Positions 1 to 6,800 of a stretch of DNA of 17,319 bases are shown here, in pieces. The position numbers and the translations under genes are program-made. The notes under the pieces were generated by a model, which searched no databases, had not been told where the DNA came from, and saw nothing but the letters and a program-made list of their open reading frames with translations. Each line of letters opens with the position of its first letter. The stretch's first letter is position 1. The DNA comes from RGIG5299 sp045542315 (GTDB taxonomy: Bacteria > Bacillota > Clostridia > Oscillospirales > RGIG5299): NCBI GenBank assembly GCA_045542315.1, contig JAZQKU010000026.1, positions 1 to 17,319 of the forward strand, given 5' to 3'.

Positions 1-1
1 T

Positions 2-388
2 GTGTCCAAAGAAGCTCTTTCCGAAGAAGATGCCGCACATTTTATTAAAACAAATTTGCTTATAAAGTCAGAGGCAGGCTTTAGCTTAAACTTCCCGCAC
101 TTTACCGCAGGGCAGTTTGTGAAATTTGTTTCACTGTTTGAGATGACTGATGAAAAGCTCAATGATCTCCTTGCGGAGTGGATCGTAACTGTGCGCAATA
201 ATTTTGAAAACTTCGTTCCGAAACACCTGCACGATCAGATCAATCAGTGGGTTAGCTGTTATCTTCATCAGATCATTGGATATGTTATGGATGAGCTGAT
301 TTACCGTGGTATCCTGCGTAAGCCCGACAATGAAAAGCCTTTGACAGATGGCGTGTTCTACGTCGAAGGCAATTATATCAATCCGTAA
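2..388 (+). CDS. C-terminal part of a protein paralogous to the neighbouring sigma-factor fusion (5' end cut by window)
   Basis: The frame is open from the window edge to a TAA at 386-388, giving 128 residues. The GTG at 2-4 is only the first possible start seen; the gene probably begins upstream. No enzyme motif is visible. By eye the protein aligns with the last ~125 residues of the facing gene at 437-2074. A strand and helix of the pattern LIK...SLNFPHFT..QF matches VLR...VAIPVLS..EF. Further on, FVPKHLHDQINQWVSCYLHQ matches YIPEHLEGRIAEFRKYVFYA, and both end in a hydrophobic strand about 40 residues later. The likely full product is therefore a second sigma-factor-like regulator with the same large C-terminal domain, but its N-terminus is outside the window. 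It converges on its paralogue and shares a bidirectional terminator with it. The coding region is real with good confidence; the function is inferred. Confidence 0.7.
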   Translation: MSKEALSEEDAAHFIKTNLLIKSEAGFSLNFPHFTAGQFVKFVSLFEMTDEKLNDLLAEWIVTVRNNFENFVPKHLHDQINQWVSCYLHQIIGYVMDELIYRGILRKPDNEKPLTDGVFYVEGNYINP

Positions 389-397
389 ACAGCACAA

Positions 398-436
398 CCG
401 CCGAGAGCGACTAAACGGTTTCTCTCGGCGGTAGTT
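398..436. terminator. Bidirectional intrinsic terminator between the two convergent paralogues
   Basis: A perfect 10-bp inverted repeat (CCGCCGAGAG at 398-407, CTCTCGGCGG at 422-431) surrounds a 14-base loop and begins 9 bases after the + stop codon. The stem is followed by TAGTTTT on the + side and by a T-containing run on the - side. It sits between the stop codons of two convergent genes, so it most likely ends both transcripts. Confidence 0.75.
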
Positions 437-2074
437 TTACTTAATTACGTTTTCGGATTCTTCTATAACCAATACCATCGGTATGGCTTTTTGTTTACTA
501 ACAAGAACAAAATCTCCATCGGATATTGATTTTTTTACAATAGACATTGGGAAAGCATAGAACACATATTTTCTGAATTCAGCTATTCGTCCCTCAAGAT
601 GCTCGGGAATATACAATTTTAACTGTGGAAAAAGTTCTCTTAAAGGCGACTCAATGAGAGAGCCTAATTTCACCATATAGGATGCACTGATCTTATACAA
701 TTCCGAGAATTCATTTTTGCTAAGTACCGGAATTGCTACTTGAGGTTCATCGTTTCCATAACGCAACACGCCGCAAGAAGCAAGATGTGGAATGTCCTCC
801 AAATATCTCAAGTTAAATCCCGTATATTCAAACGGAATACCTTTATGAAGGATGTATAACATCTTACACAGATTATCGTCGTGTATTTCCACGGGTCCGT
901 GTTCGTATTTGTTCAAATCGGGTTGGGTATCGTAAACATGAAGCATTACCGATTTACTGCTGAAGCAATTATCCCAATTTGCAAGCCTTTCGCCACCATA
1001 AGCATACTTTGAAAATGGATCATTTTCCCACTTGAAATCCATTCCATATCGTGTGCCTTGCGCGATCCATCTGCCACCATCCGGTCTTTCGGGATAAATT
1101 TCGTTCGTGTCAACGATTCTTCTGATGGCGTGATATTGTCCTCTTGCAAGAACATCGATCATAGCGTAATATTTAAGATCAATTTGCTCGCCAACAGACA
1201 ATCGTTCAAACCAGCTTAAAGAACTGATATCCGAAAACAACTCAGCAATTAAATTCCATACCACTTCATACTGCTGATTTGCGAAATCAAGTTGAACATC
1301 AAGTTTGGACGATCTTTCGGCAGGCGTGGAAATCAAAAAATCGGTAACGACCTTGTTTCCGTTTCGTACCATTAACTCGCACTTAACAAGATCCTCGATT
1401 GCATTTTCAACGTAAGGCGTTGGAATTCCAAGAGCTTTTGCAATTTCCACAGAGGTTACAGGTTTCTCATACGCAATGATCAATATGTTTTGTTTCATCA
1501 GATCGTTGCTTACAAGCGACCACGGTTCTTCATTAAATCCAGGATTACCGGAGCATCCCACCTCAAGTCGTTCGGGGACATAACTTTGCTTTTCGTACTG
1601 TTCCATTGAATCAAATCCTTTCCGCATCTGATCTCTGCCCGAAGATAGCCGCGACAGTACGGTTCCTTTCGGAACGCCCAACTCGTCGGCTATATCTTGA
1701 ACTTTCTTTCTATCAAGATAATGCTTTACGATCACTTCTCTTTGTAACTTCGCTAAATATGCCACTTCTCGTCTGACCTGCTCGGTAGTAGGTCTATCAA
1801 TATCATTTTCGTCATTGTATTCCTCGACATCCGGGATTACATCGACACTAACAAGCGGCAATTTGTATTTTTTTCGCAGCGCCTCGTTCCATTTATTTGA
1901 AAGAACAGAAGTAAGCCAATATTTCATATTAGAAATACTCCCGCCTCGGTTTGTATACTGAAACGCGGCGAGAAGTGTTTCTTGCGTTAGATCTTCGGCA
2001 TCGTTCACATCACCGCACTTCTTAAGGGCAAGAGCAAACAGATACTCTACATATTTTGTAATTTCATTTTCCAT
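437..2074 (-). CDS. ECF-type sigma-70 factor fused to a winged-helix segment and a large C-terminal domain
   Basis: The product is 545 aa if it starts at the ATG at 2072-2074, which has AGAGGT six bases upstream. An in-frame ATG ten codons further upstream (2102-2104) has no ribosome binding site. Residues ~10-70 form sigma region 2 with the DAEDLTQETLLAAF signature. Residues ~100-152 form sigma region 4, with a helix-turn-helix around QDIADELGVPKGTVLSRLSSG. Residues ~190-248 form a second DNA-binding-like segment (VTSVEIAKALGIPTPYVENA, then a basic hairpin) that looks like a winged helix. The remaining ~295 residues have no motif I recognise and may be a ligand- or protein-sensing domain. 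An ordinary ECF factor is about 160-200 aa, so this is a multidomain regulator. No anti-sigma gene lies next to it, which suggests control by the C-terminal domain. Its base composition looks more even and less purine-biased than the housekeeping genes to the right, which fits acquired DNA. The sigma call is confident; the regulated genes are unknown. Confidence 0.85.
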   Translation of the reverse strand: MENEITKYVEYLFALALKKCGDVNDAEDLTQETLLAAFQYTNRGGSISNMKYWLTSVLSNKWNEALRKKYKLPLVSVDVIPDVEEYNDENDIDRPTTEQVRREVAYLAKLQREVIVKHYLDRKKVQDIADELGVPKGTVLSRLSSGRDQMRKGFDSMEQYEKQSYVPERLEVGCSGNPGFNEEPWSLVSNDLMKQNILIIAYEKPVTSVEIAKALGIPTPYVENAIEDLVKCELMVRNGNKVVTDFLISTPAERSSKLDVQLDFANQQYEVVWNLIAELFSDISSLSWFERLSVGEQIDLKYYAMIDVLARGQYHAIRRIVDTNEIYPERPDGGRWIAQGTRYGMDFKWENDPFSKYAYGGERLANWDNCFSSKSVMLHVYDTQPDLNKYEHGPVEIHDDNLCKMLYILHKGIPFEYTGFNLRYLEDIPHLASCGVLRYGNDEPQVAIPVLSKNEFSELYKISASYMVKLGSLIESPLRELFPQLKLYIPEHLEGRIAEFRKYVFYAFPMSIVKKSISDGDFVLVSKQKAIPMVLVIEESENVIK

Positions 2075-2153
2075 TTTGAGACCTCTTTGAAAGCTTTCAC
2101 CCATAAGTCGTAATAATTGAATTTGATTCGGTTGATTACCAAAGTTTTTTATA

Positions 2154-2182
2154 ATTATATCATAAATTTGTGAATTAGTCTA
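2154..2182 (-). promoter_or_regulatory. Candidate promoter for the sigma-factor fusion gene
   Basis: On the minus strand TAGACT (2182-2177) and TATAAT (2159-2154) are separated by 17 bases, about 80 bases upstream of the chosen start. The -10 box is perfect and the -35 box is weak. A better -35 (TTGACA, 2190-2185) lies nearby but is 25 bases from the -10 box, too far for the same promoter. A small inverted repeat, TTTGTG-AC-CACAAA (2205-2218), lies just upstream and could be an operator. Confidence 0.4.
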
Positions 2183-2267
2183 CTTGTCAAGTATATAAAT
2201 CACTTTTGTGACCACAAATGCAGTGCTTGTCAGGAAAAGAAGACGAACTTTCGGAGCGTACAAAACA

Positions 2268-2385
2268 AGCCTTCCCCACAGTGGGGGAAGGTGGCAACCG
2301 AAGGCTGACGGATGAGGTGTCATAAGTTCAAATCAACTCCTCATCCACCGCTATTGCGGTCCCCCTTCTCCCACAGGAGAAGGCT
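2268..2385. repeat. Palindromic MITE-like intergenic repeat (~118 bp)
   Basis: The ends are inverted copies of each other (AGCCTTCCCC at 2268-2277, GGAGAAGGCT at 2376-2385). An inner pair is GGATGAGG (2310-2317) and CCTCATCC (2339-2346). Small local hairpins are CTTCCCCACAGTGGGGGAAG and ACCGC-TATT-GCGGT (mirrored as ACCGCAATAGCGGT). The whole can fold into one long imperfect hairpin. No ORF lies inside. It resembles short palindromic repeats I recall from gut Clostridia such as Faecalibacterium relatives; this is recollection, not a search result. It accounts for most of the otherwise gene-free interval 2105-2550. Confidence 0.65.
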
Positions 2386-2432
2386 ATTTTATCTCCCGAC
2401 AGTACACCTATAAGGTGTAACACACTATACCT

Positions 2433-2499
2433 TGCCTGCAAGACGTGTGAAAAGGAGTACGAACAATCGTCCGTACTCCTTTTGTTTTTCGGCAGGCAA
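2433..2499. terminator. Nested hairpins including a bidirectional terminator downstream of the DUF4886 gene
   Basis: The inner stem is a perfect 12-bp inverted repeat, AAAAGGAGTACG (2450-2461) and CGTACTCCTTTT (2472-2483), followed by GTTTTT on the + strand. An outer 8-bp stem, TTGCCTGC (2433-2440) with GCAGGCAA (2492-2499), encloses it. Just left, AAGGTGTA (2412-2419) and TATACCTT (2426-2433) form another hairpin with one G-T pair. The inner stem is the natural end of the - strand DUF4886 transcript, which stops at 2551. The extra enclosing stem is unusual for a plain terminator. Confidence 0.6.
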
Positions 2500-2550
2500 A
2501 CCTGCTTTATGGTAGGTGCCCCCTTAGGCTACTCTTTTATATTGGGTTTT

Positions 2551-3774
2551 TCAGTTTTTCGGAATATAAATTCTGATTCCGCCCTCATTCATATAGCTTA
2601 AATTCAGCTCGTCGGAATAGTGCGAAATGTTAAATGTAACGAATTTGTTGTTGTTCCAAAACGCCTCGTCGACTATAATTATCTTCTCTGCGGAAAGATG
2701 GCAGTCGTAGCGAGCCGCGTTTTGATCGGGATCGAGGGTATCGGTATCCTTAAACTTAACAGGCATAACGCTGTAAAGATCGTCAACGACGATTATACTG
2801 CCCACGGGAAGCGTTTCGGGAGTATAAAGCTGGGTGCAATAATAGAAATTAGAGGTTGAGGGAGTAGATTTATCTCTCTTATAGTTATACCATTTTCCTT
2901 TCATCCACTCGATCTCAGCCGTTTTATAAGCCGAGAAATCCTTGCCGATGGCGTTTATAATAACGGAATCCCTCGTAAAATCAAGACCGTCGCTCTCGGT
3001 GTACTGCGAATTCGTTACCTCAAACGGCTTGTTAAGCGCGTTTTTAACACACTCTTTTATAACGTGAAGACGTGCCTTTACCTCAGGCTGATCATCGGGA
3101 GTCCACTGCATATTGTCGGTGTTATAGCCGGTAATTACGCCGAGCCAAGCAAGTCCTACCGAATAGGAGGCGATGCCAAGCTCAAGATGCGAACCGTCAC
3201 GGTTTAAGGTGTTGCCGATATAGGAGCTTCGTAAGTCCTGGATTACCGTGCCTGAGGGAATAACTGCGGCAATGTCCCCTATAGGAACAATAATATTCTT
3301 TACGTTATTAAAGACGTTTGTCATAAACGACATTTGCGAGCCGCCGTATTCGGCACCTACGGTTTGATAGCACCACGTCATATTCCAGCAGATCTTGACG
3401 TCGGGATTTGTTGCAAGCTCCTTGAATTTGTCAAGAAGAGGCTGTGCGTTTGAAAAGCTGTTGGAATCGTAGGTCTTTGCGCTCGCCTGAGAGGTAACGA
3501 TAATATCCCAATCCTGTGAAGCAATTGCCTCGTTTGAACTTACGTTGGCACGCCAACTGTAATCGCCGCTGTCGTTATAGTAGTAGCGGTAGCCCTTGGT
3601 GCCTTTGGTAATATAATCGTAGTGAGTATCAATGTCGCAGCCGCCTCTGTAAAGATGACCGACGATTATCTCATCGTATCTTCCCGTAGCCTTTAAAAGA
3701 CTCCAAAGGTACTTAACGCTGTCGTCTCCGTAGCTGTTTGAGATGGAAAGAATTTTTATCGATCTTGCAGACAT
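2551..3774 (-). CDS. DUF4886-family SGNH hydrolase-like protein
   Basis: The protein has 407 aa. Residues 6-23 (IKILSISNSYGDDSVKYL) match the N-terminal block of DUF4886 proteins, in which a GNS-type motif supplies the nucleophilic serine; here it is SNS, with Ser14. Residues 193-197 (DGSHL) match the C-terminal Asp-x-x-His block, giving Asp193 and His196. QDWDIIVTSQAS (87-98) fits the strand and turn of block II. Residues ~1-250 make up this alpha/beta domain. Residues ~260-407 form a separate, strand-rich C-terminal domain that I do not recognise. There is no signal peptide or membrane segment, so it appears to be cytoplasmic, which is odd if the substrate is extracellular glycan. The substrate is unknown. 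The start ATG has only a weak AGTGAG upstream. It has its own promoter and is flanked by ylbJ upstream and a repeat region downstream, so it looks monocistronic. Confidence 0.8.
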   Translation of the reverse strand: MSARSIKILSISNSYGDDSVKYLWSLLKATGRYDEIIVGHLYRGGCDIDTHYDYITKGTKGYRYYYNDSGDYSWRANVSSNEAIASQDWDIIVTSQASAKTYDSNSFSNAQPLLDKFKELATNPDVKICWNMTWCYQTVGAEYGGSQMSFMTNVFNNVKNIIVPIGDIAAVIPSGTVIQDLRSSYIGNTLNRDGSHLELGIASYSVGLAWLGVITGYNTDNMQWTPDDQPEVKARLHVIKECVKNALNKPFEVTNSQYTESDGLDFTRDSVIINAIGKDFSAYKTAEIEWMKGKWYNYKRDKSTPSTSNFYYCTQLYTPETLPVGSIIVVDDLYSVMPVKFKDTDTLDPDQNAARYDCHLSAEKIIIVDEAFWNNNKFVTFNISHYSDELNLSYMNEGGIRIYIPKN

Positions 3775-3806
3775 AAAACGTCACTCACTTTAATTGATTT
3801 TTTATA

Positions 3807-3835
3807 ATAATAACACATAGAAAATTAAATGTCAA
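3807..3835 (-). promoter_or_regulatory. Sigma-A promoter of the DUF4886 gene, overlapping the end of ylbJ
   Basis: On the minus strand a perfect TTGACA (3835-3830) and TATTAT (3812-3807) are separated by exactly 17 bases, and the predicted start of transcription is about 25 bases upstream of the ATG. The -35 box lies within the last codons of ylbJ (stop at 3825-3827), so the promoter overlaps coding sequence. No terminator lies between ylbJ and this gene, so read-through from ylbJ is also possible. Confidence 0.7.
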
Positions 3836-4763
3836 TAGATATAAATATAGAGTATGTTATAAAAAACGCAAAAATCGAAGCTAAAGCTTTAACGGCAAGA
3901 TATTTTTTAAACGAAAGCCGTTTATCGTTTACGGCAGCAACAGTTTGTAAAAATACGGAAAAGCCCGAAAAGGCAAGCACCGCGGCGGCGGAAGCCTTGT
4001 AAAATGCAGAAGTCCCGCCGATCATTCTTATCCCTGCCGTTATCTCGAAAAAACCGTAAAACAGAGGAGAGAGTGGCGCAGGAAGGAGGTAAAACACCCC
4101 TGTCGATTCCAAAACGGATAGAATGACCGCAAAGAAAACAATAAAAGCAGAGATAAATGCCATTGTTACCGCGGCTTTTTTTACTGCGTCGGTAAAGAGC
4201 GAAATTCCGCGGGTATTGGGGTGGAAATAGGCGGATTTTTTTGGAATTTCGTCGATTTTTTCAAAAAAACCGAAAAAAATTCCCGAAATCAGTGATGAAG
4301 CAATAACCGCAAAATATAAAATAAAACCCGTCGTCAGTGAGTTAAAAACACCGACACCCACCGCCGAAATAACGAATGCGGGACCGGGGAGGTTGCATAC
4401 CCCCATAAGTCGCTCTGCCGAAGATTTTGAAATCCGATTCCTTTTGTAAAGTGAGGCGGCAGATATGGCGCCTGACGGAAAGCCGGAAATAAGACCGACT
4501 GCGAGTGCCTCTGCGGCCGCGGGAGGAAGCTTAAAAAGCTTTAAAATTTTATTGAACCTCACTTCCGCACCGTTTAAACAACCGCTTTCGATAATAAGAT
4601 TTGATATTACCAAAAACGGAAAGATTGACGGGATAAACGTAGTAATAAGCGAGATAATGGAGTTATATGCCGCTTCTACTGTGTTTTTTGAAAAAATGAT
4701 GATAAAGAACGCCAAAATTAAAATAAATACAATAAAACAATACGATTTCCGTTTATTTTTCAT
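3825..4763 (-). CDS. ylbJ: Sporulation integral membrane protein YlbJ
   Basis: The protein has 312 aa from the ATG at 4761-4763, which is preceded by GAAAGGAA seven bases away. A longer frame reaching 4811 adds 16 residues without a ribosome binding site. It is a polytopic membrane protein with about eight hydrophobic segments, beginning at residues ~9-24 and ending at ~290-308. The YlbJ hallmarks GLISGFPSGA (90-99) and a C-N-L-P-G-P-A-F block (123-130) are present, in the nucleoside-recognition (Gate) fold. In Bacillus subtilis YlbJ is made in the mother cell under sigma-E and is needed for normal spore formation; its transported substrate is not established. It diverges from yqfC-yqfD, two other mother-cell sporulation genes, across about 90 bases, which supports the call. 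Confidence 0.88.
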   Translation of the reverse strand: MKNKRKSYCFIVFILILAFFIIIFSKNTVEAAYNSIISLITTFIPSIFPFLVISNLIIESGCLNGAEVRFNKILKLFKLPPAAAEALAVGLISGFPSGAISAASLYKRNRISKSSAERLMGVCNLPGPAFVISAVGVGVFNSLTTGFILYFAVIASSLISGIFFGFFEKIDEIPKKSAYFHPNTRGISLFTDAVKKAAVTMAFISAFIVFFAVILSVLESTGVFYLLPAPLSPLFYGFFEITAGIRMIGGTSAFYKASAAAVLAFSGFSVFLQTVAAVNDKRLSFKKYLAVKALASIFAFFITYSIFISIDI

Positions 4764-4792
4764 TGTGCGGTTCCTTTCGAAATCTTTTTTGA

Positions 4793-4821
4793 AATATATG
4801 CAAAAGGTCATTATTTTATCA
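4793..4821 (-). promoter_or_regulatory. Candidate sigma-E promoter for ylbJ
   Basis: On the minus strand CATATATT (4800-4793) resembles the sigma-E -10 consensus (CATA-nnnT). TGATAAA (4821-4815) lies 14 bases upstream and partly matches the sigma-E -35 consensus, with the correct spacing. Transcription would begin about 20-25 bases before the ylbJ ATG, leaving room for the GAAAGGAA ribosome binding site. This is a motif match by eye only. Confidence 0.4.
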
Positions 4822-4852
4822 GCACCGAAATATAAATTTATCGGTGATGACA

Positions 4853-5128
4853 GTGAAAAAGGATAAATACGACAAAAATATTTTAACCCGCCTGTTTGAG
4901 GTCAGAGAGGACGCGGCTGATATTTCCGTGCCTCGAATAATCATAACCGGAAACAGCGAGGCGATAGTTTCGGGGTCAAGCGGCATTATCGAATACACTT
5001 TAAACCGCATTACGCTTAATACGGCAAGATTTTCAGTTTGCGTAAAAGGGCGCGATCTTTCCGTTTCAAGTCACAACGCTGAAGAAACGGTGGTAAAAGG
5101 GTTTATCGAAAGTGTGGGAGTATTATGA
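4853..5128 (+). CDS. yqfC: Sporulation protein YqfC (YabP/YqfC family)
   Basis: The product is about 91 aa. It matches the YabP/YqfC family: a short basic N-terminus, then VPRIIITGN, then a strand-rich body ending in a V-K-G-F-I-E-S-V block. The start is uncertain. GTG at 4844, ATG at 4847 and GTG at 4853 are in frame; I prefer 4853 because GGTGAT (4843-4848) pairs with the 16S rRNA end at a short but suitable spacing, while the two earlier codons have no ribosome binding site. YqfC and YqfD are mother-cell proteins under sigma-E in B. subtilis and are required for sporulation, probably at the forespore-enclosing membrane. The stop codon overlaps the yqfD start as ATGA (5125-5128), indicating translational coupling. 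No clear promoter is visible in the short gap upstream. Confidence 0.85.
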   Translation: MKKDKYDKNILTRLFEVREDAADISVPRIIITGNSEAIVSGSSGIIEYTLNRITLNTARFSVCVKGRDLSVSSHNAEETVVKGFIESVGVL

Positions 5129-6333
5129 GACCGTACCGCTATTTTTCGCTTTTAAAGGGGTACCTGTCCGTCACGGCGGAGGGACGCACCGAGAGGGTGC
5201 TTAACGCTGCGGCGAATAAGGGTATTCCCATTTGGGACGTTACCAAAACGGGTGCCGATACCGTTACCTTCAAAACAACCTCGCGAGGATATAAGAAACT
5301 TTCCGAAATGTCACTCCCCGTAAAGATAACCGATTGCGTGAGTCGCGGTCTGCCGTTTTTTATCAGAAAATACAGAAAAAGAGCGGGTTTTTTCGCGGGA
5401 ATTATATTTCTGATTGCATTTTTTTACTTCTGCTCTGCATTTATCTGGGATATAAACGTCTATGGAAACGAAAGCATTTCAAATGCCGAAATATTTTCGG
5501 CACTCGAAAAGGAAAACGTAAAGATCGGAAATCTTCTTTCGTCGGTAAACAAACCGTATGCCGAGCTTGCGGTTTTGGTGGAATATCCGAGCATAAAGTG
5601 GATTCAGATAGAAACGGTAGGTACAACTGTAAACGTTTATTTAAAGGAAACCGATATTCCGCCCGAGGTGCCGCCCGCAAAGGAGGAGCCTACCGACGTC
5701 GTTGCCGCAAAGGACGGGGTTATAATCTTAAACGCGCCTTATAACGGTGTTATTGAAGCTGAAAACGGCCAAAGCGTGAAAAAAGGCGACCTTCTCATCG
5801 CAGGCAGATACCTTACGAAAATGAACAACGAGAGGATAGTTCACGCCTCGGGCAAGGTGATTGCAAAAACGGTAAACGTGATAGAGGTAAGGGTACCTCT
5901 TTCGGAGGAGATAAGCGAAAAGACGGGGAAGGAGCAAAGAAAAAACAGCTTGAGATTATTTTCTTTTGAAATAAAGCTTTATAAGGATAACGGGGTTCCC
6001 TTTGAAAAATATATTTCAAAGGAGGAAAAGGTGCAGGCCGAAATTTTCGGAATCAAGCTGCCGATCTTTCTGATTTCACGCGTATTTTACGAAATCGCAC
6101 CCGTAAAAATCGAGCTATCCGAAGAAACCGCAATTTTAAAGGCGGAAAATATCGCAAATAAATTGCAATTTGAGCAATTTCGAGGTATAATAGTAAATGA
6201 TATCGAAAGGGAATACAGAATTGAAAACGAAACGGTGATATACGAATGCTATCTTTATTGCACCGAGGACATTGCAAAGCTCGTTCCCGTCGATATGAAC
6301 AGAGAATTAAAGGAACACGAAAGCTGGGAGTAA
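5125..6333 (+). CDS. yqfD: Sporulation protein YqfD
   Basis: The protein has 402 aa. Residues 1-80 form a small cytoplasmic domain (YRYFSLLKGYLSVTAEG, then an alpha/beta unit). One membrane segment follows a basic stop-transfer-like stretch at ~87-107. The extracytoplasmic part begins with a POTRA-like unit (INVYGNESISNAEIFSALEK, ~110-130). This architecture and the gene order are those of YqfD, which works with YqfC in the mother cell after engulfment in B. subtilis; its exact biochemical role is unknown. Length agrees with the family (about 400 aa). Translation is coupled to yqfC through a 4-base overlap, and ybeY begins 1 base after the stop. In many Firmicutes phoH follows yqfD; here it is absent. 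Confidence 0.9.
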   Translation: MRPYRYFSLLKGYLSVTAEGRTERVLNAAANKGIPIWDVTKTGADTVTFKTTSRGYKKLSEMSLPVKITDCVSRGLPFFIRKYRKRAGFFAGIIFLIAFFYFCSAFIWDINVYGNESISNAEIFSALEKENVKIGNLLSSVNKPYAELAVLVEYPSIKWIQIETVGTTVNVYLKETDIPPEVPPAKEEPTDVVAAKDGVIILNAPYNGVIEAENGQSVKKGDLLIAGRYLTKMNNERIVHASGKVIAKTVNVIEVRVPLSEEISEKTGKEQRKNSLRLFSFEIKLYKDNGVPFEKYISKEEKVQAEIFGIKLPIFLISRVFYEIAPVKIELSEETAILKAENIANKLQFEQFRGIIVNDIEREYRIENETVIYECYLYCTEDIAKLVPVDMNRELKEHESWE

Positions 6334-6334
6334 A

Positions 6335-6796
6335 ATGATATATTTCGGATTTTCCGACCAAACGGCAGACAAGGCAGGCAAAGAGCTTAAAAAGGCAATA
6401 AAGAAGGCGGCGGAGGTCGCTTTAAAGCTTGAAAACGAAAGGCGAAAGGCAGAGCTTTCGGTAACTCTTTGCAACGATGAATATATAAAAGAGCTTAACC
6501 GCGATTACCGCGGTAAGGATAAAGCTACCGACGTACTTTCCTTTCCGGCGTCTGACGATTTGAGCGAGATAAACCCCGATAACGGCGCCCTCGTTTTGGG
6601 TGACATCGTAATTTCGATCGATACCGCGGCGCGTCAGGCAACGGAATACGGAAACACCCTCGAAAGAGAGGTAAGCTTCCTCACCGTTCACGGTATGCTT
6701 CATCTTCTCGGCTTTGACCACGAAATATCCGAGGACGAGGAAAAGATAATGTTTTCGGAGCAGAAAAAAATAATTAAGGAATTATACGGAGAATAA
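6335..6796 (+). CDS. ybeY: Endoribonuclease YbeY (rRNA maturation factor)
   Basis: The protein has 153 aa. It carries the zinc-binding signature HGMLHLLGFDH, with His119, His123 and His129, and the upstream conserved block YRGKDKATDVLSFP (58-71). YbeY is a metal-dependent single-strand endoribonuclease that matures the 16S rRNA 3' end and takes part in 70S quality control. The ATG lies 1 base after the yqfD stop and is served by GGGAG at the very end of yqfD. era begins 4 bases after its stop, placing two 16S-maturation factors side by side in one transcript, the usual Firmicutes arrangement. Confidence 0.95.
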   Translation: MIYFGFSDQTADKAGKELKKAIKKAAEVALKLENERRKAELSVTLCNDEYIKELNRDYRGKDKATDVLSFPASDDLSEINPDNGALVLGDIVISIDTAARQATEYGNTLEREVSFLTVHGMLHLLGFDHEISEDEEKIMFSEQKKIIKELYGE

Positions 6797-6800
6797 AATT

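Noticed and set aside
2154..2190. TTGACA with TATAAT as the promoter of the sigma fusion
   Set aside because: The spacer is 25 bases, too long for a sigma-A promoter; a weaker TAGACT at 17 bases was preferred.
4465..4866. 133-aa plus-strand ORF opposite ylbJ
   Set aside because: Shadow of a membrane-protein gene; it spans the divergent promoter region and has no homologous features.
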